Assembly: GCF_910592395.1 (NCBI RefSeq)
Contig: NC_088321.1
Coordinates: 10,356,001-10,420,000, forward strand
Direction: 5' to 3'
DNA: 64,000 nt
DNA from: Lineus longissimus
Taxonomy: Eukaryota > Nemertea > Pilidiophora > Heteronemertea > Lineidae
How positions within the stretch are numbered: position 1 is the stretch's first letter; the number at the start of each line of letters is the position of its first letter. Position numbers and translations under genes: made by a program. Positions 1-12,370 of this stretch are shown here, piece by piece. A model generated the notes under the pieces. It saw only the letters and a program-made list of their open reading frames with translations. It was not told the origin of the DNA and searched no databases.

Positions 1-3000
1 TGAACGCATACTCCTTATTGCGCAGTGATAGTAGTGTGATGAGTCGATCCTACTCTTATTGCTTGAATTGGCTGATTTCAAGAATTTACCAATTTGAGCA
101 ATATCATGCCTTTTTAAAACAATTTTGATTCAACTATTTGCACAAGGCTATACGGCAGGAATGACAAACTCGTGTGACTGTTCGCAGTGTATGAAGTGCA
201 GGAACAATGTACATTGCAATGTAAAGGGTACTGGTATTTAATACACGGCGCAACGATAGTACGATAGAAAAATCCAGTTTGGTAAAATGCCGACAATACC
301 GCAATACAGGCGGCGATGTCTTACAACGTAATAAACTGTTACAAAAATGTATCTTTAAAGGCCATAACTCCAGGTATTTTGCCGTTTCCTGCTGTAAGAC
401 GTTTTCAAAAGTGCACCTAACAATTTATATAATACAGAAAACCCCATGCAATTTGCTCCATCCATTTTGAAGATATAGCCTTTCACGTGTTTGACAACTA
501 GATCACCTAATCAGGCTAGCAACTGGCTTGTTAGAGCCAGGCGGCGGGTTCACCAAAATTGTGATGTAGATCAGGATATTGCCCTACTTGGGAGGACACA
601 TATAAATTAATGCTCTTAAAATTGATATATGAAGTCTGTTTTTCATTGACATTTTCAATGTTCAAGTATGAAAGCATACCTTTGCCCATAATAAATGAGT
701 TTATTGTATTCCAAAAAATATTTTAATTAGATATTTTAATTTTTTTGGAAAACCGGTTATATTTATTTTAGAAGTCAACTCTCACATCTAGAAAGTGTTA
801 TTTGAGCTAATTCATGAAGTGGGGAAACAAAATCAATGCCAAAAAAAACATAGACCCCACAAATATGGTCCAATTAGGTTTTCTAGACAATTTAGGCAAA
901 TTTATAGAACTTATGTGATTTTTCAAATTCGATTCTTTTTACAGAAAATTGCATCAAATACATCAATTTATACAATACTTATACTATCATAATGTATTTC
1001 TAATTTAAAGCTTCGATATACCTTATAATAAGGTAAGGTAATACAGACAAATTTATACTATTTATAGTAAGAAATCCAACGTCAGCCTGATCTATGTCAG
1101 TAAACCTGCCGCCTGACTTTACTTAGAAACCTTACCAAGGCTGTTACATAACATGTAAACAAAGCCGTTAATTTGCTATATCTTTGGACTGGATTCTTCA
1201 ATTTTGATCAAACTTGATTTAATGCGGAGCTTTAAGTCCAGTGTTTGAGGATTTGTATGAGGATGTCATGTCATGAGGATGTCATGCAATCATAAAAGCA
1301 TGAGTCATGGCCTTTAAGTAGGGTACCTGTCCTGTAGGCTTAGGATTCCCATAGAAAATAATTGTATTCATTAGCCTATACTTTTTTTTGGCTCATGGCT
1401 GTCCTTGCGATACTTGGCTCTTTATCAGAGTCTTGGCTCTTGGCTCTCAGATAAGGGTGCCCCCGCGGACAGAGCTATTGACAGATAGATAGCTCTTGAA
1501 AGGATTTATAGTTGTGATCGTGGTGAAATTTTGAAGGGCGGCACTGACCGTTTATGCCCGCTGATAGAGTGATAAAACATGTCACATGGGGATCCGGACT
1601 CCTTGGCCACGCCCCTGATTTAATATAAATCATTGAATCATTACTCGGCCGGCGTCCGGTATTTTTGTCGGGTCCATGCTCGACACCTGTGTGGGATCTT
1701 TACTTGCCCTGACATTGACACTCATGTGCAAGGATTAACGGCTTGCTCCTCTGACAGATTATTGTAGTGTTATTGTATTGTGAAGAGACAGAAATTGTAG
1801 TTCCTAGAAAGCCCCCAATGAAAGCCACGCCGGTTCGTCCAGAAATGCAATTCTGGGTTGGTTCTCCCTTTAATTGAACACGGGCCCAATTGCTTGGTAG
1901 CCAGCTCAGTAGTGTTTACTATTCTAAAATACCTTAATTTAGAACCAATTTTTAGAACCGATTTTGGTCTACATTTTAGCTCCACCCTCACGTTTTTGGT
2001 CGGACAACCAATGCCTCCAGCTCGGTACCAATACCTTAAACCACTAGGCTCTCAGGCTATTCGTACTAACTTGCAACGGCTAATACATTGAAAGTTGCTA
2101 CTTAAGAATAAACCATCCATATATATTTAAAAATATTGTAGACTAGTACAAGGCGGTACAACTGCAGATTTGCTGCCAATCTATATACGGAATACAGGCC
2201 TTTTCGATGTGCATCCATACCAAACTCTCTACTCCCATAGTCCAGCGACAACATAGTGGGATCTTTGGCCGATATCTTCCGAAGTCATATGCAAATAAGA
2301 TCCAAAAAGAACGCCTATATTTATCCGATTTACTGTCATCTATAATAAAACACGGGCAGTCCACATTTTAGATCCTACTTGGAAAATATAGACACCAAAA
2401 TATCGTATACCTCTAAACATCTCAGCGGACTAAGCCTTTATCTCCGCTAACATAGGCCTTCCACGCGAGCGGGCACATCAGTAGGCCATGTACATCATAA
2501 TTCCATAATCATCCTCGTATCAAAACATAACCATATAAAACTCTCCCAAACCGAACAAATATCCAAACATTCCAACCACGGCTCCCAGAGCGCTCTTCAG
2601 GTTTTGCGGCTATTGTGTCCAGAAGAAAGAATTTAGGTCACTATTCTCAACGATATGCCTCACTTAACAGTCAAAATGATAATTCACCATTCTCTAGGCA
2701 TAATGTCTTGGCAGTGGAATGAATGCCGCTGTCTTAGATTGACAAGTCTTTTGTTTCACTTTAGATTTCCAGAGCGCCCTTCAAGTTGGTGTATTTTGTG
2801 GCAAGAAGAGTCAAGTCATTCCAATTTGATGCTTCAGGTCCGCTCGTCACGTGATTAATATAAGACCAGCTTTGCCACAATTACTCAATTTTCAGCGTTG
2901 TACACAGATCCTAAAAACAGCCGTTCACAAAGACCATTTAAACGAAGGTTTTTGAATCAAGATCGTCTTATATTATCATTTCATTTAGAAGAACTTGTGT

Positions 3001-3195
3001 TTAAGATTGCTGTTGATACTAAGATCATGATATTGAACTACAGCAAAGGTCATGGATTGTTACGTGTGCGCAACCCCGCTGCATACCCAGATTTGTTACG
3101 CGGACCTCTAACAGTTACATGTATGTGCTGAGACTTTGGGACGTGCATACTGTTTTTGACAAAGAACGAAATTCTTCACATGCAACATCTCAAAA

Positions 3196-3238
3196 GATGA
3201 TGACGATGACGATCATCATCATCATCATCATCATCATT
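3196..3238. repeat. GAT/ATC trinucleotide microsatellite
   Basis: A run of GATGAC-type units switches into about nine ATC units. It is simple sequence with no coding context. Confidence 0.85.
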
Positions 3239-4537
3239 TCAAGCGAGATAGATGAAGACTGCCCAGGGATATCTTTCCTGCTTACACATGTCCGTATAAT
3301 GGTATGGTATAAACAATCGCATCACTTTCCTCTCTTTTAATTGCAAGGTAAAAGGCAAATTCCACCGTAATCTGTGCGAACCTACGCCGAGTGATGATCC
3401 CCGGATAGTCCCCTCATCTAATATATGTCAGCATCTATCCCGAAGATTTATCGGACACCCCTCAAGTTTAACTCGATACGTACCTCTGTCTTCTAATAGA
3501 GAGCCACTACGTAATGTCGGCAGTTCCGGTTGCTTGGAATCCCTTCCCAATTACTTTTTTTGCTTGTGTCGGAGTTACGTTGATGCTGGTGTTATCCGCT
3601 GGAGTCGAATGAAGCTATGAATTTAGACCAGTGATATCCGCACAAACGTAAATCCGGAGACCTCAGTCATTTCGATTTGCACAGAGACACACCTCTGATC
3701 AAACCTAACGCCGGACAAAACGCCACTATATCCTGGGAAACTCTACGCAGCATCTCCTCTTTACAAAAGGCGCCGCCCGCCTAATATACCAGCCACATTA
3801 TCTGATAAAATGCCTTAATTCAAATTCTTCAGCATCGAGGACACAAAAGATGTGATGTAATACGCAGGAATTTTTAAAAATATCACGGAGAGAGCTGAAC
3901 CGAAACGAACCCCGCGCCCAGGGTCGAATGTTTTTGCATGACATCAGGTTTTGCATGAGTCGTAGTTACATGTATTGTTGAATACATGGTTGCCAGGTTA
4001 TCGACGAGATAAGTGATGACTTTGAAAATCAGGTAATTTTTTTATTAGTGAATATAAATTTGTTTATTTATCATAAAAAAGCCGATTTCACAACAAGATA
4101 ACTAACAATATCATCCATTTTCCTTACATGTATCTAGAATTGAGACTTCTAAAAATGTCGTGGACGCAAGGCCGTTTTAGCTGTCGTGGAAATAACCCCC
4201 GCCTTTTTAATTAGGAATAGATGAGGCGCCCATTGATACCAATGATAGTGAATACAATATAACCAATAAATTCTTGTTAAAATCATGCCAAAGCGTAATT
4301 TGAAATGTCATTGCCCAATCAGTAATGCAAAAATATCAGTCTCAGTAATCAGTTTCATACGAGAACACTGCTTTTCGGCGCCAGGCCGGGCTTGTTACAC
4401 CCGTTGTGACATCTATAATGTCGAGCGCATAAATAGCTCGCCTTGTACCGTTCGTTCTGCTCTTCGCGGCCTTTCGGGGCAGATCATCCGGTTCATCACG
4501 CCATCTGCCCCTTTTGCTTTTCTGTCAGCCAATGGTT

Positions 4538-4760
4538 TACCTTGCAAGCATTTGCTTCTAGCGATAGTTACATGCTGGGGTACACAATATAATAGAATAT
4601 ATTACCCATAGCTAGCTTTGCTGGCGCTTATATTACTCGCAAAACATTTATTACTTGCAATAGTAGCATGCTGGGGTACTTAGTAATAAAAATCCGTTGT
4701 GAGCTTTGATGGCGGTTACCTTATGAGCATTAGCTGGGGTAGAGTTGCGATAACTCTAGG
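4538..4760. repeat. Three decayed roughly 90-bp tandem units
   Basis: The phrase GCATGCTGGGGTA or TACATGCTGGGGTA recurs near 4,572 and 4,667, and a weaker AGCTGGGGTA near 4,731. Each lies downstream of a related TTACCTTGCAAGCATT-like stretch. This looks like an old short tandem duplication. No gene is associated. Confidence 0.45.
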
Positions 4761-5146
4761 AGAAGTTGCGCTCGATATTTTTTTGTTCCCTCATTTGTAA
4801 ATATTAGATGTGAATACGAGCTCGGTCTCGAGAGTTACTTGACGTTTTGAAAGCCCTACGTGATGTGTGTTTTTTCCCTTTGGGGAATGTATCCTGCATA
4901 TACATTTCAGTCGGCCCGGTATCTACACTACTAAATCTATAGACTTCCAAGGAAATCACGGCAACCGTGCGCACTGTCTCTTTGAAACTTCACCTAACCT
5001 TTCACTACCTTTCCGTTCACAAAATGATCGATTCTCAGTCCAAACATTTGCCGGGAATGTGGACTTTTTAGCGATTTTATTCAGGAATTTTGTCTGATCT
5101 AAAACTCACGGAAATTGCCGGACATTGCCGAAGTTGACCGTTTCGT

Positions 5147-5305
5147 GTTGATGACGTCATCAGTAGCGAACAAAGTGACAGACCAGTGAAGAGCAGTCAA
5201 TTTGGAACTTTCGCCCTGCCATCTGTTGGAGACTTCGGGAACCAAAATGTGTTAATGACGTCATCAGCGAACAAAGTGACAGACCAGTGAAGAACAGTTA
5301 ATTTG
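5147..5305. repeat. Tandem duplication, each unit with a TGACGTCA palindrome
   Basis: Two units of about 55 bp begin at 5,147 and 5,251. They share GATGACGTCATCAG-type sequence followed by a common GCGAACAAAGTGACAG stretch. Each contains the perfect CRE-type octamer TGACGTCA, at 5,152-5,159 and 5,256-5,263. The duplication is seen directly. A regulatory role is only a possibility, since no promoter or gene start is recognisable nearby. Confidence 0.55.
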
Positions 5306-7249
5306 CAAAGTGTCAATGGCGAGTTGTCCATGTTGTCCGGCGAGTTTTACACCTGTTTTTGGTCAACTCAACAACTTTTCTCATTCAAGTAATTTGATAC
5401 TTTCCACCAGTGTTGTTGTCTGAGCTGCCTGTTCTATTTTCAAGCAACATGTTGTCACTCCAGGTGCAGCACCATCCACTTTCTGATCAGTGTTTTCAAC
5501 AGCATTGAGGGGAAAACAAGCATTTCTACATTCTGGGTTGGTTGTAATGTAAAAACTTGACCTAGGTCTATATTGTAAATTAATTTCGGGCGTATTTTTG
5601 TACATGTTGGAAATTTTTTTGGCGTTTGCATTTTAGGTTTGGTGTATAAAACAGGCACTCGAATTGTGAAATATGCTGTAACCCAACCCTTAGCGCCCTC
5701 CTTCCTAAAGAGAGGCCAGTAAACGAGTAATTTTGATCTGGACTCTCTTTCCCACTAAATCTTTAGGAAGTGTTGTGGAGAATTCATGTTAAGTCTGGAC
5801 GACACAGCAAGTTTAGTTCTCCAAGTAGCTCCACCCGACATCTGGTGTTATCATATCTTGCTGAAGAAAAATTGTTAATGTGGTTGTGGCTTAAGCCATA
5901 CCACGGGTAACTTTACTAGTATCTTCTAAAATTTCACAACAGTTTGTGTTGATATTAAAGCTAAAGGCTTTACAGGTCTCAATGCGTGTGTTCTTGTCAT
6001 AACAGTACAAGCTGCATTGGACCTTTGAACGGACAGGCCCTCTGTTATAAGATGTTTTGTAATGGAGTCAGAGTCACCGTCTTCCTTTATGAACATCAGT
6101 CGGTTTTCTATACGACAAGGGTTTAAAGTTAACATTTCTCACAAAACCCCGGGCGGGTAGATCGAGGTATAATGAATATCAAAATGTCAAATTCACATAC
6201 TGACCACTCCACCCGAGTGGTGTGTGAAGAGACGTCAATACCGACATACTCGACAGCAAGGAACAACTTCTATAACTCTGAAACACCTCAAACTAAAACT
6301 GTAGGTCTCAAACTAGCCTGTTTTAAAGAGACAACATTCGCAGTCAGAATGTTTGGATAAAATCCCTTTAAAATAGTTTTTGAGAATGCGTGCCGTACTT
6401 ACTCTCATATTTAACTGGAATGACAATGGGAAATGAGGATTCGGCGAGTGATATGTAAAAGTACCCACAATCTGATTGGCAGTGATTGAATGACTGTATC
6501 ACAAAGCCTTGCCACACGGAACTGAGAACGTGCTGCCATGTTCAAGGTCTTTATTGCCGCAGTTTCAGGTTGGGATCAATTTCAACGTTCATAAGTTGTT
6601 TGCATGGTAACGAATTATATTTCGTAAGTATGCATTTGTGTACATTGGTGGAATGAATTGATGTTTGTCATTTTCGGCCAGATAATCTTCATTCTTGAAT
6701 CAATGTGAATTCTACATACTGCTTATTGTTGTGCGTTGTGCCAAGAATGGATGGGAAATATCCAGTAACAAAATACGGCCTGTCCAAGGTTTCCTATACT
6801 GATATTTAGAATGCTGAGGACTGAATGACAAAGCTGAACACTAACATTACTGTTGGGTTGCGAAATGATCTATTAGGGCCTGGCATGCCTGTGGTATTCC
6901 AACAGAAGTCACCAACACGTTCACTTTACGTTCCCATAATAAGTGTTGGAGGAGTTGACGCCACGTTATAGTTGGTTAAACTTGTCTTAAACAACTGAAC
7001 AATGAAAACAGAAACCGGGTGTGATAGTTCAAATAGGTGAAAATGAAGGCACTAACTCTTAACCCTCTTCAGTTAAGTCTGGCGAACTGAACCATATTTA
7101 CGCCGAGCTAAAGTTAATACAACGGACGTTAACTGACTTAATTTGTTTTGTACAAACGTGTTTGAGCTCCAGCGCCGAAGACGTTGACGACAATATGGAC
7201 TTAAGCCTTTTCGATGGATTATTCATGGTTGGAAAAACTTCTAACTTAC

Positions 7250-7797
7250 CGCTCTCATAAATACCTCGAACCTCCCGTTGATTCAACAGACATGGAAAAA
7301 TCCTAAGGTTCGACATAACACCGATAAAATAATAAGTACAGCGTTCTCCTGGGAAGGGTAAAAGACGACCAAGAAAATGAAAGCGACCTGATCTGAACTT
7401 GAGAGATTTTGGTATCTTCCTAGCATTTAGTTTTACTCCGTCGAGGTAAATGTTATGGATATTTCTTACTATGTCCACCGTTACAACAAGAAAATACCAA
7501 ACACGCGCCTTGAGTGCCTTTCCAGTTTCAGTTCTTCGCGCCGAATTCTTATGTCGGTTATTACACATTACTTCTATACCATGATAGCTACTGACGCAAA
7601 CGTCAAAGTGTCTTCCAGAAATACAAATTATAGATTCCCTTCGTCTGTTATGGTGACGCTGCCGAAAGTAGAGAGCAAACGAAACGACATCGTTTTTCTG
7701 AAGATCAATGTTCAGCTTAACCTCATGATCACATTCATTAAATGAGAGAACCTCACCAAAGAAAGTTGACTTGGCGTAATTTGCACCGTATTTCACA
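7250..7797 (-). CDS. Copy A exon 3: LamG/ConA-like domain
   Basis: This exon encodes 182 residues with the beta-sandwich pattern of LamG_3/pentraxin-type domains: FGEVLSFN near the start, VVSFALYFR, then VWYFLVVTVDIVRNIHNIYL with DGVKL, a FLGR turn, and the closing SNLRIFPCLLNQREVRGIYE helix region. The acceptor (CCTCCAG before TGTGAAATACGG) and donor (GCG/GTAAGT) are strong. The reading frame is fully open. A LamG fold is inferred from this pattern; an exact family match was not computed. Confidence 0.75.
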
Positions 7798-8316
7798 CTG
7801 GAGGATTTTGAAATCGATACAATATCTTGAAAACTTCAGCATTTAAAGACACAGTTGCTAACTGCTGTGGAGAAATTCCGATGCCATAAATGACAAAGTC
7901 TTTACACGGAGCCAGAGCCAAAAGATTAAACATAAACAGCCTCAAGTAGAGTGGAGCAACCGATTAATACCCGACTGATTCTGATGGCTTGGAACTATAG
8001 ACGGAAATGGCGATGAAAAGAAGCAAACGGTAGGGCTTCTATGGCTGTGTAGCTTCGTATTGCGGAAGACAGGAAGCTAGCTTCCCTGTTGAGCAGTGTT
8101 TCAATATTGGATGCGGGACCAAAAGGAAACAAAGATGCAGTGGTTTTGCTTCCAAAGTTTATGAAAAATGGAGAATCCACAGACACAGTTACCTTATACT
8201 TCTGTCAGTTCCATTAAGAAAGAACACACTGGTGTCTGAAATGCAAAGGAACACAACATTGTTCCATTATAAATCGCCTTAGTCAATTTTAAACCACAAC
8301 TTGATTTACTAAAATT

Positions 8317-8884
8317 TACGAAAGCCCAGATGGCCCATCTGAAATTAGAAATCCGGAGTCCGAAATTCTCGAATCCAAAATCCGAAATTCAAAATCCCTA
8401 ATCGCTGGGAAACCTTTAGCCAATCAGATCAAATGTAACAATCAGTACTTTGCTGTTATGACAATGGAGACATTTAAAGTGAATTAAGAGACCAATGGTG
8501 GTTCAATTAAGTCAAGCTTTTTTTATTAAATTGCAGCCATAACCCGACATGGGCACGATTCTTTGAGCTTGTCAGACTAGCAAGAATATCATTTTGAAAG
8601 AATGCAATATATTTGACCTATTTTCTACTAATCATTGCGTCAAGAATGCATCACGGTATATGTAAAATAATCACCTGACATCAGCAAGTCGAGCTGATCT
8701 AGCTTCTTACAATGATTTGATGCATATAAACGCAGTGCCGATTGCGGCCATTTTGCATTCACCGAATAAAATGTTACACGACATCTAATTGGTTTTGAAA
8801 TGTTGAAAGTTTCCCTCTGATTGGTTAATATTGGATCTCAAATTTCGGATTTCTAATTTCAGATCAGCCTTCTAGGCTTTCGTA
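8317..8884. mobile_element. Intron-1 MITE (TACGAAAGCC ends), copy A
   Basis: The ends form an inverted repeat of roughly 40 bp: TACGAAAGCCCAGA on the left, matched by TTCTAGGCTTTCGTA on the right. Both are followed by subterminal runs of GAAATCCGAAATTC-like units. The interior has no coding capacity. The same element sits at the same intron position in copies B, D and E, so it predates the duplication of the genes. Its superfamily is not determined. Confidence 0.65.
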
Positions 8885-8895
8885 GAAATTAGCAC

Positions 8896-9450
8896 TGTGA
8901 AGGCCATTTTTTCAATGTTTACATGTTTCAAATTTGCCGCCTTAAACTTTTAAGTTATGTTAGGTATGTGGGGTCTTCCCTACTTCTAAAAAGGGTGGTT
9001 ATTTCCAAGATTGTCGATAGGGTCAAAGTGGTTTTCCCTATCTTTTTGTATTCTACTGATATCTCAAACATCTTTGGCCAAAGTGGCCCAGTTCGTTAGT
9101 TTTGTGTTCTGTGGAGTCATGGTCAGACTCTAGGTCGTTAAACATTCTGTAAGTAATATTGTTTTCTATGTATTTTAGGCCCTTTTGTTTACCCATTGGG
9201 CTCCAGTATTGGTTCTTTCAATTATAAATGGTAATTACGTGGTGTGTATTCAACTTTGGCATTGGGCCAGGGGACAGTTATTGAGGTCATCGTTGTTGTT
9301 GTCTTTGCTTGAATGTGTTTCTTCCTTTGTTTACTTTCTGTATCGTCACTTATTTGTTTTTCTACTTTTTTCAGTAAACCGTATCAATAGAACCTGGACT
9401 TGTTGTTCATTCTTTGGTGCGCGTTTGAGGCAGACCCCATGGCTCCCACA
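8896..9450 (+). repeat. BEL 5' LTR (internally deleted)
   Basis: This is a 555-bp direct repeat of 21,307-22,075. It is shorter because about 214 bp are missing after TTTTCTATGT: the 3' copy has sequence from roughly 21,582 to 21,820 that is absent here. The remaining parts are nearly identical, so the insertion is fairly young. The primer binding site beyond 9,450 was not recognised. Confidence 0.9.
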
Positions 9451-9602
9451 TCGTTTAAGATTTACGACGCTGACGCTTGAGGACAACCACGCTGCCGCTT
9501 GAGGACATCAGCCAGGTCTAAGGAGAGACACGTTGGAATCGTCAAGGTCAAGGTTTCGGCAGTTTCGATTTACGGTTACTACTACGGTATAGAATACTGG
9601 CT

Positions 9603-10701
9603 ATGGCCGATTTGGATAAGCCCGTTCGTCGGGGCTCTCGGGATCGAAAGCCTTCGCAAAAGGCGATCGAGAATCAGCTGCAGGCAATGAAGTCTGCTCG
9701 CAAGTCATCAGTAAGGAAGCAAGCCAAGGAGCTTTTCGACGAGGCTAAGAGGCCGTCACAGCGTGCCCAGGGTGACGATGAGAACGAGCCTGAAGATGAG
9801 GAGTCCATCAAGTGGGATGGGGCTCAGGGCATAGCTGAGGCCATGGAAGTGTTTCAGCACATCATGAAGAAACAAAATACGATCACGAAAGCTCTGGTGA
9901 GGCAAAACCTGAGAACCACACTGCCAGCTCGCAACATCCCTGTGTTCTCTGGCGATCCGATGAAATTCAGGCTTTTCGTTCGGGCCTTTGAGCACGGTGT
10001 CATCGACAAGACGGAGAACCCGAAGGATCACATATACTACCTGAGCAGTACACCACGGGTGAGCCTCAGGAGCTCGTGAGGAGCTGTATAGACATGAACC
10101 CAGCTCGAGGCTTTGGTTGGGCCATGGAGCTTCTGGAGAAAAACTTTGGAGACGAGTATCGGATCTCAACGGCGTATGTTGAGAAAGCAATGGGATGGCC
10201 CAACATCAAAGCAGAGGACGCGGCAGGCACCAAGAAGTTTTTTGCGCTATTCCTTCTTGGCTGCCTCAATACCATGAAGGACATCGATTACATGCAGGAG
10301 CTAGATCTTCCGAAGAACCTACGGGAACTGCAGTCCAAGCTACCCTTCAAGATGCGGTCAGGATGGAGAGCTCGAGCATTGGACATAACTGACTCTGAGT
10401 GTAATCGTTGGAGGACTTCGTGAAGTTCATTGACAAGCAGTCGCGCTTGCTGAATGAGCCCGTCTTCGGCTGTATCGTGGAGAAAGACGTTGAGAAATCG
10501 AAATCGAACTTCAAGAAGCGTTCAAACCCCAAGTCCAAGGAAAGCTTTGCCACGATCGGAAGCGTCAGTGCCGGGTCAAGTTCAAGTTCCAGTTCGAGTA
10601 AGATTGCTGCCAAGCCAGAGAGCCAATCCACCGCCTCCGATAAGTCGTGTTTGTTCTGCCAGGGCAACCACACCTTGGAAGTCTGCAGACGCCTACGTTA
10701 G
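9603..10701 (+). pseudogene. BEL gag, frameshifted
   Basis: The frame opens at 9,603 with a charged N-terminus (DKPVRRGSRDRK, later a EPEDEES stretch), followed by the typical BEL capsid phrase LPARNIPVFSGDPMKFRLFV. It continues in another frame from 10,076 (MNPARGFGWAMELLEKNFGD) and in a third from 10,408, ending with a Ser-rich linker and a zinc knuckle C-x2-C-x3-H-x4-C near residue 82 of that segment. Two frameshifts (about 10,070 and 10,420) and a stop near 10,701 break it. The role in an intact element is virus-like particle assembly and RNA packaging. Confidence 0.8.
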
Positions 10702-10758
10702 AAGCCAAACTCTGAGAGGATCAAGTTTCTGCAGTCCCATAACCTTTGTTTCGGTTGT

Positions 10759-11748
10759 TTGACTCTGGCCAGTGATGGACATGTCAGTAAAACCTGCGTA
10801 AAGAGACTCGAGTGCGAGTTATGTTCAGGGTCCCATCCAACCGTGTTACATAGGGCTGCGAGCGCGGATGCTAAGCCAGCGGACATCAAGAACAGTTCTA
10901 CTTCTACAGCTATGTCAGATTGCGCTATGTTTATAGTTCCTGAGACAATGAAGACGATCAGCAGCAGTAAGGAGGTCAGGACTTACGCGTTTCTTGACAC
11001 TGGCAGTACAGCTTCATTCTGCACTGAGAGGCTGATGAAACGTCTTAATCTGAGGGGATCGAAGGTGAAGATTAACCTGTCAACCATGTCGGATCAGTCA
11101 AAGCCGACAACCAGTTACTTGTTGAAAGGACTTGAAGTTAGGGGCCTCAATACTGGTGTTTTCACGGAACTCCCTGAGATGTACACGCAGCCTAAGTTAC
11201 CCGCCTCGAAAGATGACATTCCCAAGCAGGAGGACATTGACCAATGGCATTATCTCAGCAGAGTAAGCATTCCTGAGATAGATGCTGACATCTATTTGTT
11301 GATTGGCTCGAACGCACCGAAGGCTATGGAGCCTTACGAGATCATTCTTAGCCAGGAGAATGGTCCTTACGCTATTAGAACTCTGTTAGGCTGGTCAGTG
11401 AATGGCCCAGTAAAACCCGGCAAGCCCTCAGATGAGCTCAGCAACTTTCACGTCTCCATCAAGAAAGTGAGCAACCTGGAGGAGCAGCTTCATCAGTACT
11501 TCAATCAGGACTTCAGTGAGCAACTGGCAGATGATGAGAAGGAGTTATCGCGTGATGATCAGAGGTTCTTGGAGTTAGTTGAGAGCTCTAAACGTATGGA
11601 GGATGGTCATTACGTCCTTGGTCTTCCCTTCAAGAGTGATTCTGTTGTCAGCCGAATAACAGATCACAAGCGGAGCAGCGTGCTGCGACTCTGGCTAAGA
11701 AGTTCGCCAGGAATGATGAGTTCTGTGAGGAGTACAAAGCCTTTATGA
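10759..11748 (+). pseudogene. BEL protease and start of RT
   Basis: This continues gag-pol in the frame of the zinc-knuckle segment. It begins with a second Cys/His cluster (CELCSGSHPTVLH). The retropepsin motif follows (TYAFLDTGSTASFC, catalytic DTGS near residue 76), then the BEL-typical region with LIGSNAPKAMEPYEI and RTLLGWSVNGP, which precedes the reverse transcriptase. The frame is lost at about 11,745. The protease would process the polyprotein. Confidence 0.82.
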
Positions 11749-12332
11749 ACAATGTACTGCCTAAGGGCTATGCTCGAGAAGTGCCGGTGGAGCAGTTGAA
11801 CCAACGTGATGGTAAAACGTGGTACCTGCCTCACCACGGGGTGTACCATCCAAAAAAGAAGAAGCTTCGGGTTGTCATTGATTGTGCTGCGAGGTTTGGA
11901 GGGACGTCTCTCAACGATCAACTGCTACAGGGTCCGAACCTCACCAACACTCTCATCGGCACCCTGTTGAGGTTTAGGCAGGACAGCGTTGCAGTCATGA
12001 GTGATGTCGAGTCTATGTTTTATCAGGTCCGTGTTCCACCTGATCAAGCCAGCTTCTTGAGGTTCCTGTACTGGAAAGATGGAGACACCTCCGGCCAACA
12101 CGTTGAGTACCAGATGATGGTCCATCTGTTTGGAGCATCATCGTCGCCTAGCTGTGCCAACTACGCCCTCAGACAAACCGCTTTGGAAAATCAGGACCTG
12201 TATGAGAAGGATGTCACGGACACGCTGCTGAAGCACATGTACGTCGATTACTGTCTACGGAACCAGCCCAGTGATGAGAGTGCTATCCCCAGTGGGACCC
12301 GGAGACGGATAGGTTCGGCTTCTAGACTGTAG
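11745..12332 (+). pseudogene. BEL reverse transcriptase, active site altered
   Basis: Contains the RT palm with LPHHGVYHPKKKKLRVVIDC, SLNDQLLQGPNLTN and FYQVRVPPDQASFLRFLY. The catalytic box, normally YVDD in this family, reads YVDY at 12,240-12,251, so one metal-binding aspartate is lost. The frame stops at 12,332 and the sequence jumps to the connection region, implying a small deletion around 12,290-12,370. Confidence 0.85.
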
Positions 12333-12370
12333 ACAAGGATAAGACACCAACACGTCGCGGCATCTTATCG

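Larger units (their letters stand above)
1..5890. other. Gene-poor flank beside the tandem array
   Basis: No convincing gene is visible here. Open frames are short, overlap on opposite strands and show no domain or splice context. The stretch holds an ATC/ATG microsatellite near 3.2 kb, decayed local repeats around 2.58/2.77 kb, 4.54-4.76 kb and 5.15-5.30 kb, and otherwise AT-rich unique sequence. Similarity to the downstream flanks of the other array copies stops abruptly near 5,920, inside the last exon of copy A, so this is the outer boundary of the array. Confidence 0.6.

Noticed and set aside
2143-2364. 73-codon minus-strand frame in the left flank
   Set aside because: Short, no recognisable family and no splice partners; likely chance.
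4285-4611. 108-codon plus-strand frame in the left flank
   Set aside because: Low-complexity composition, overlaps a decayed tandem repeat, no recognisable domain.
7098-7249. Read-through past the LamG donor as an alternative C-terminus in copies A and E
   Set aside because: A strong GTAAGT donor is present, and in copy D the read-through frame is lost after seven codons by a 1-bp difference, so it is not conserved.
7455-7745. Plus-strand frames opposite the LamG exons (also 46,468 and 52,627)
   Set aside because: They are antisense shadows of exon 3; no splice or domain context of their own.
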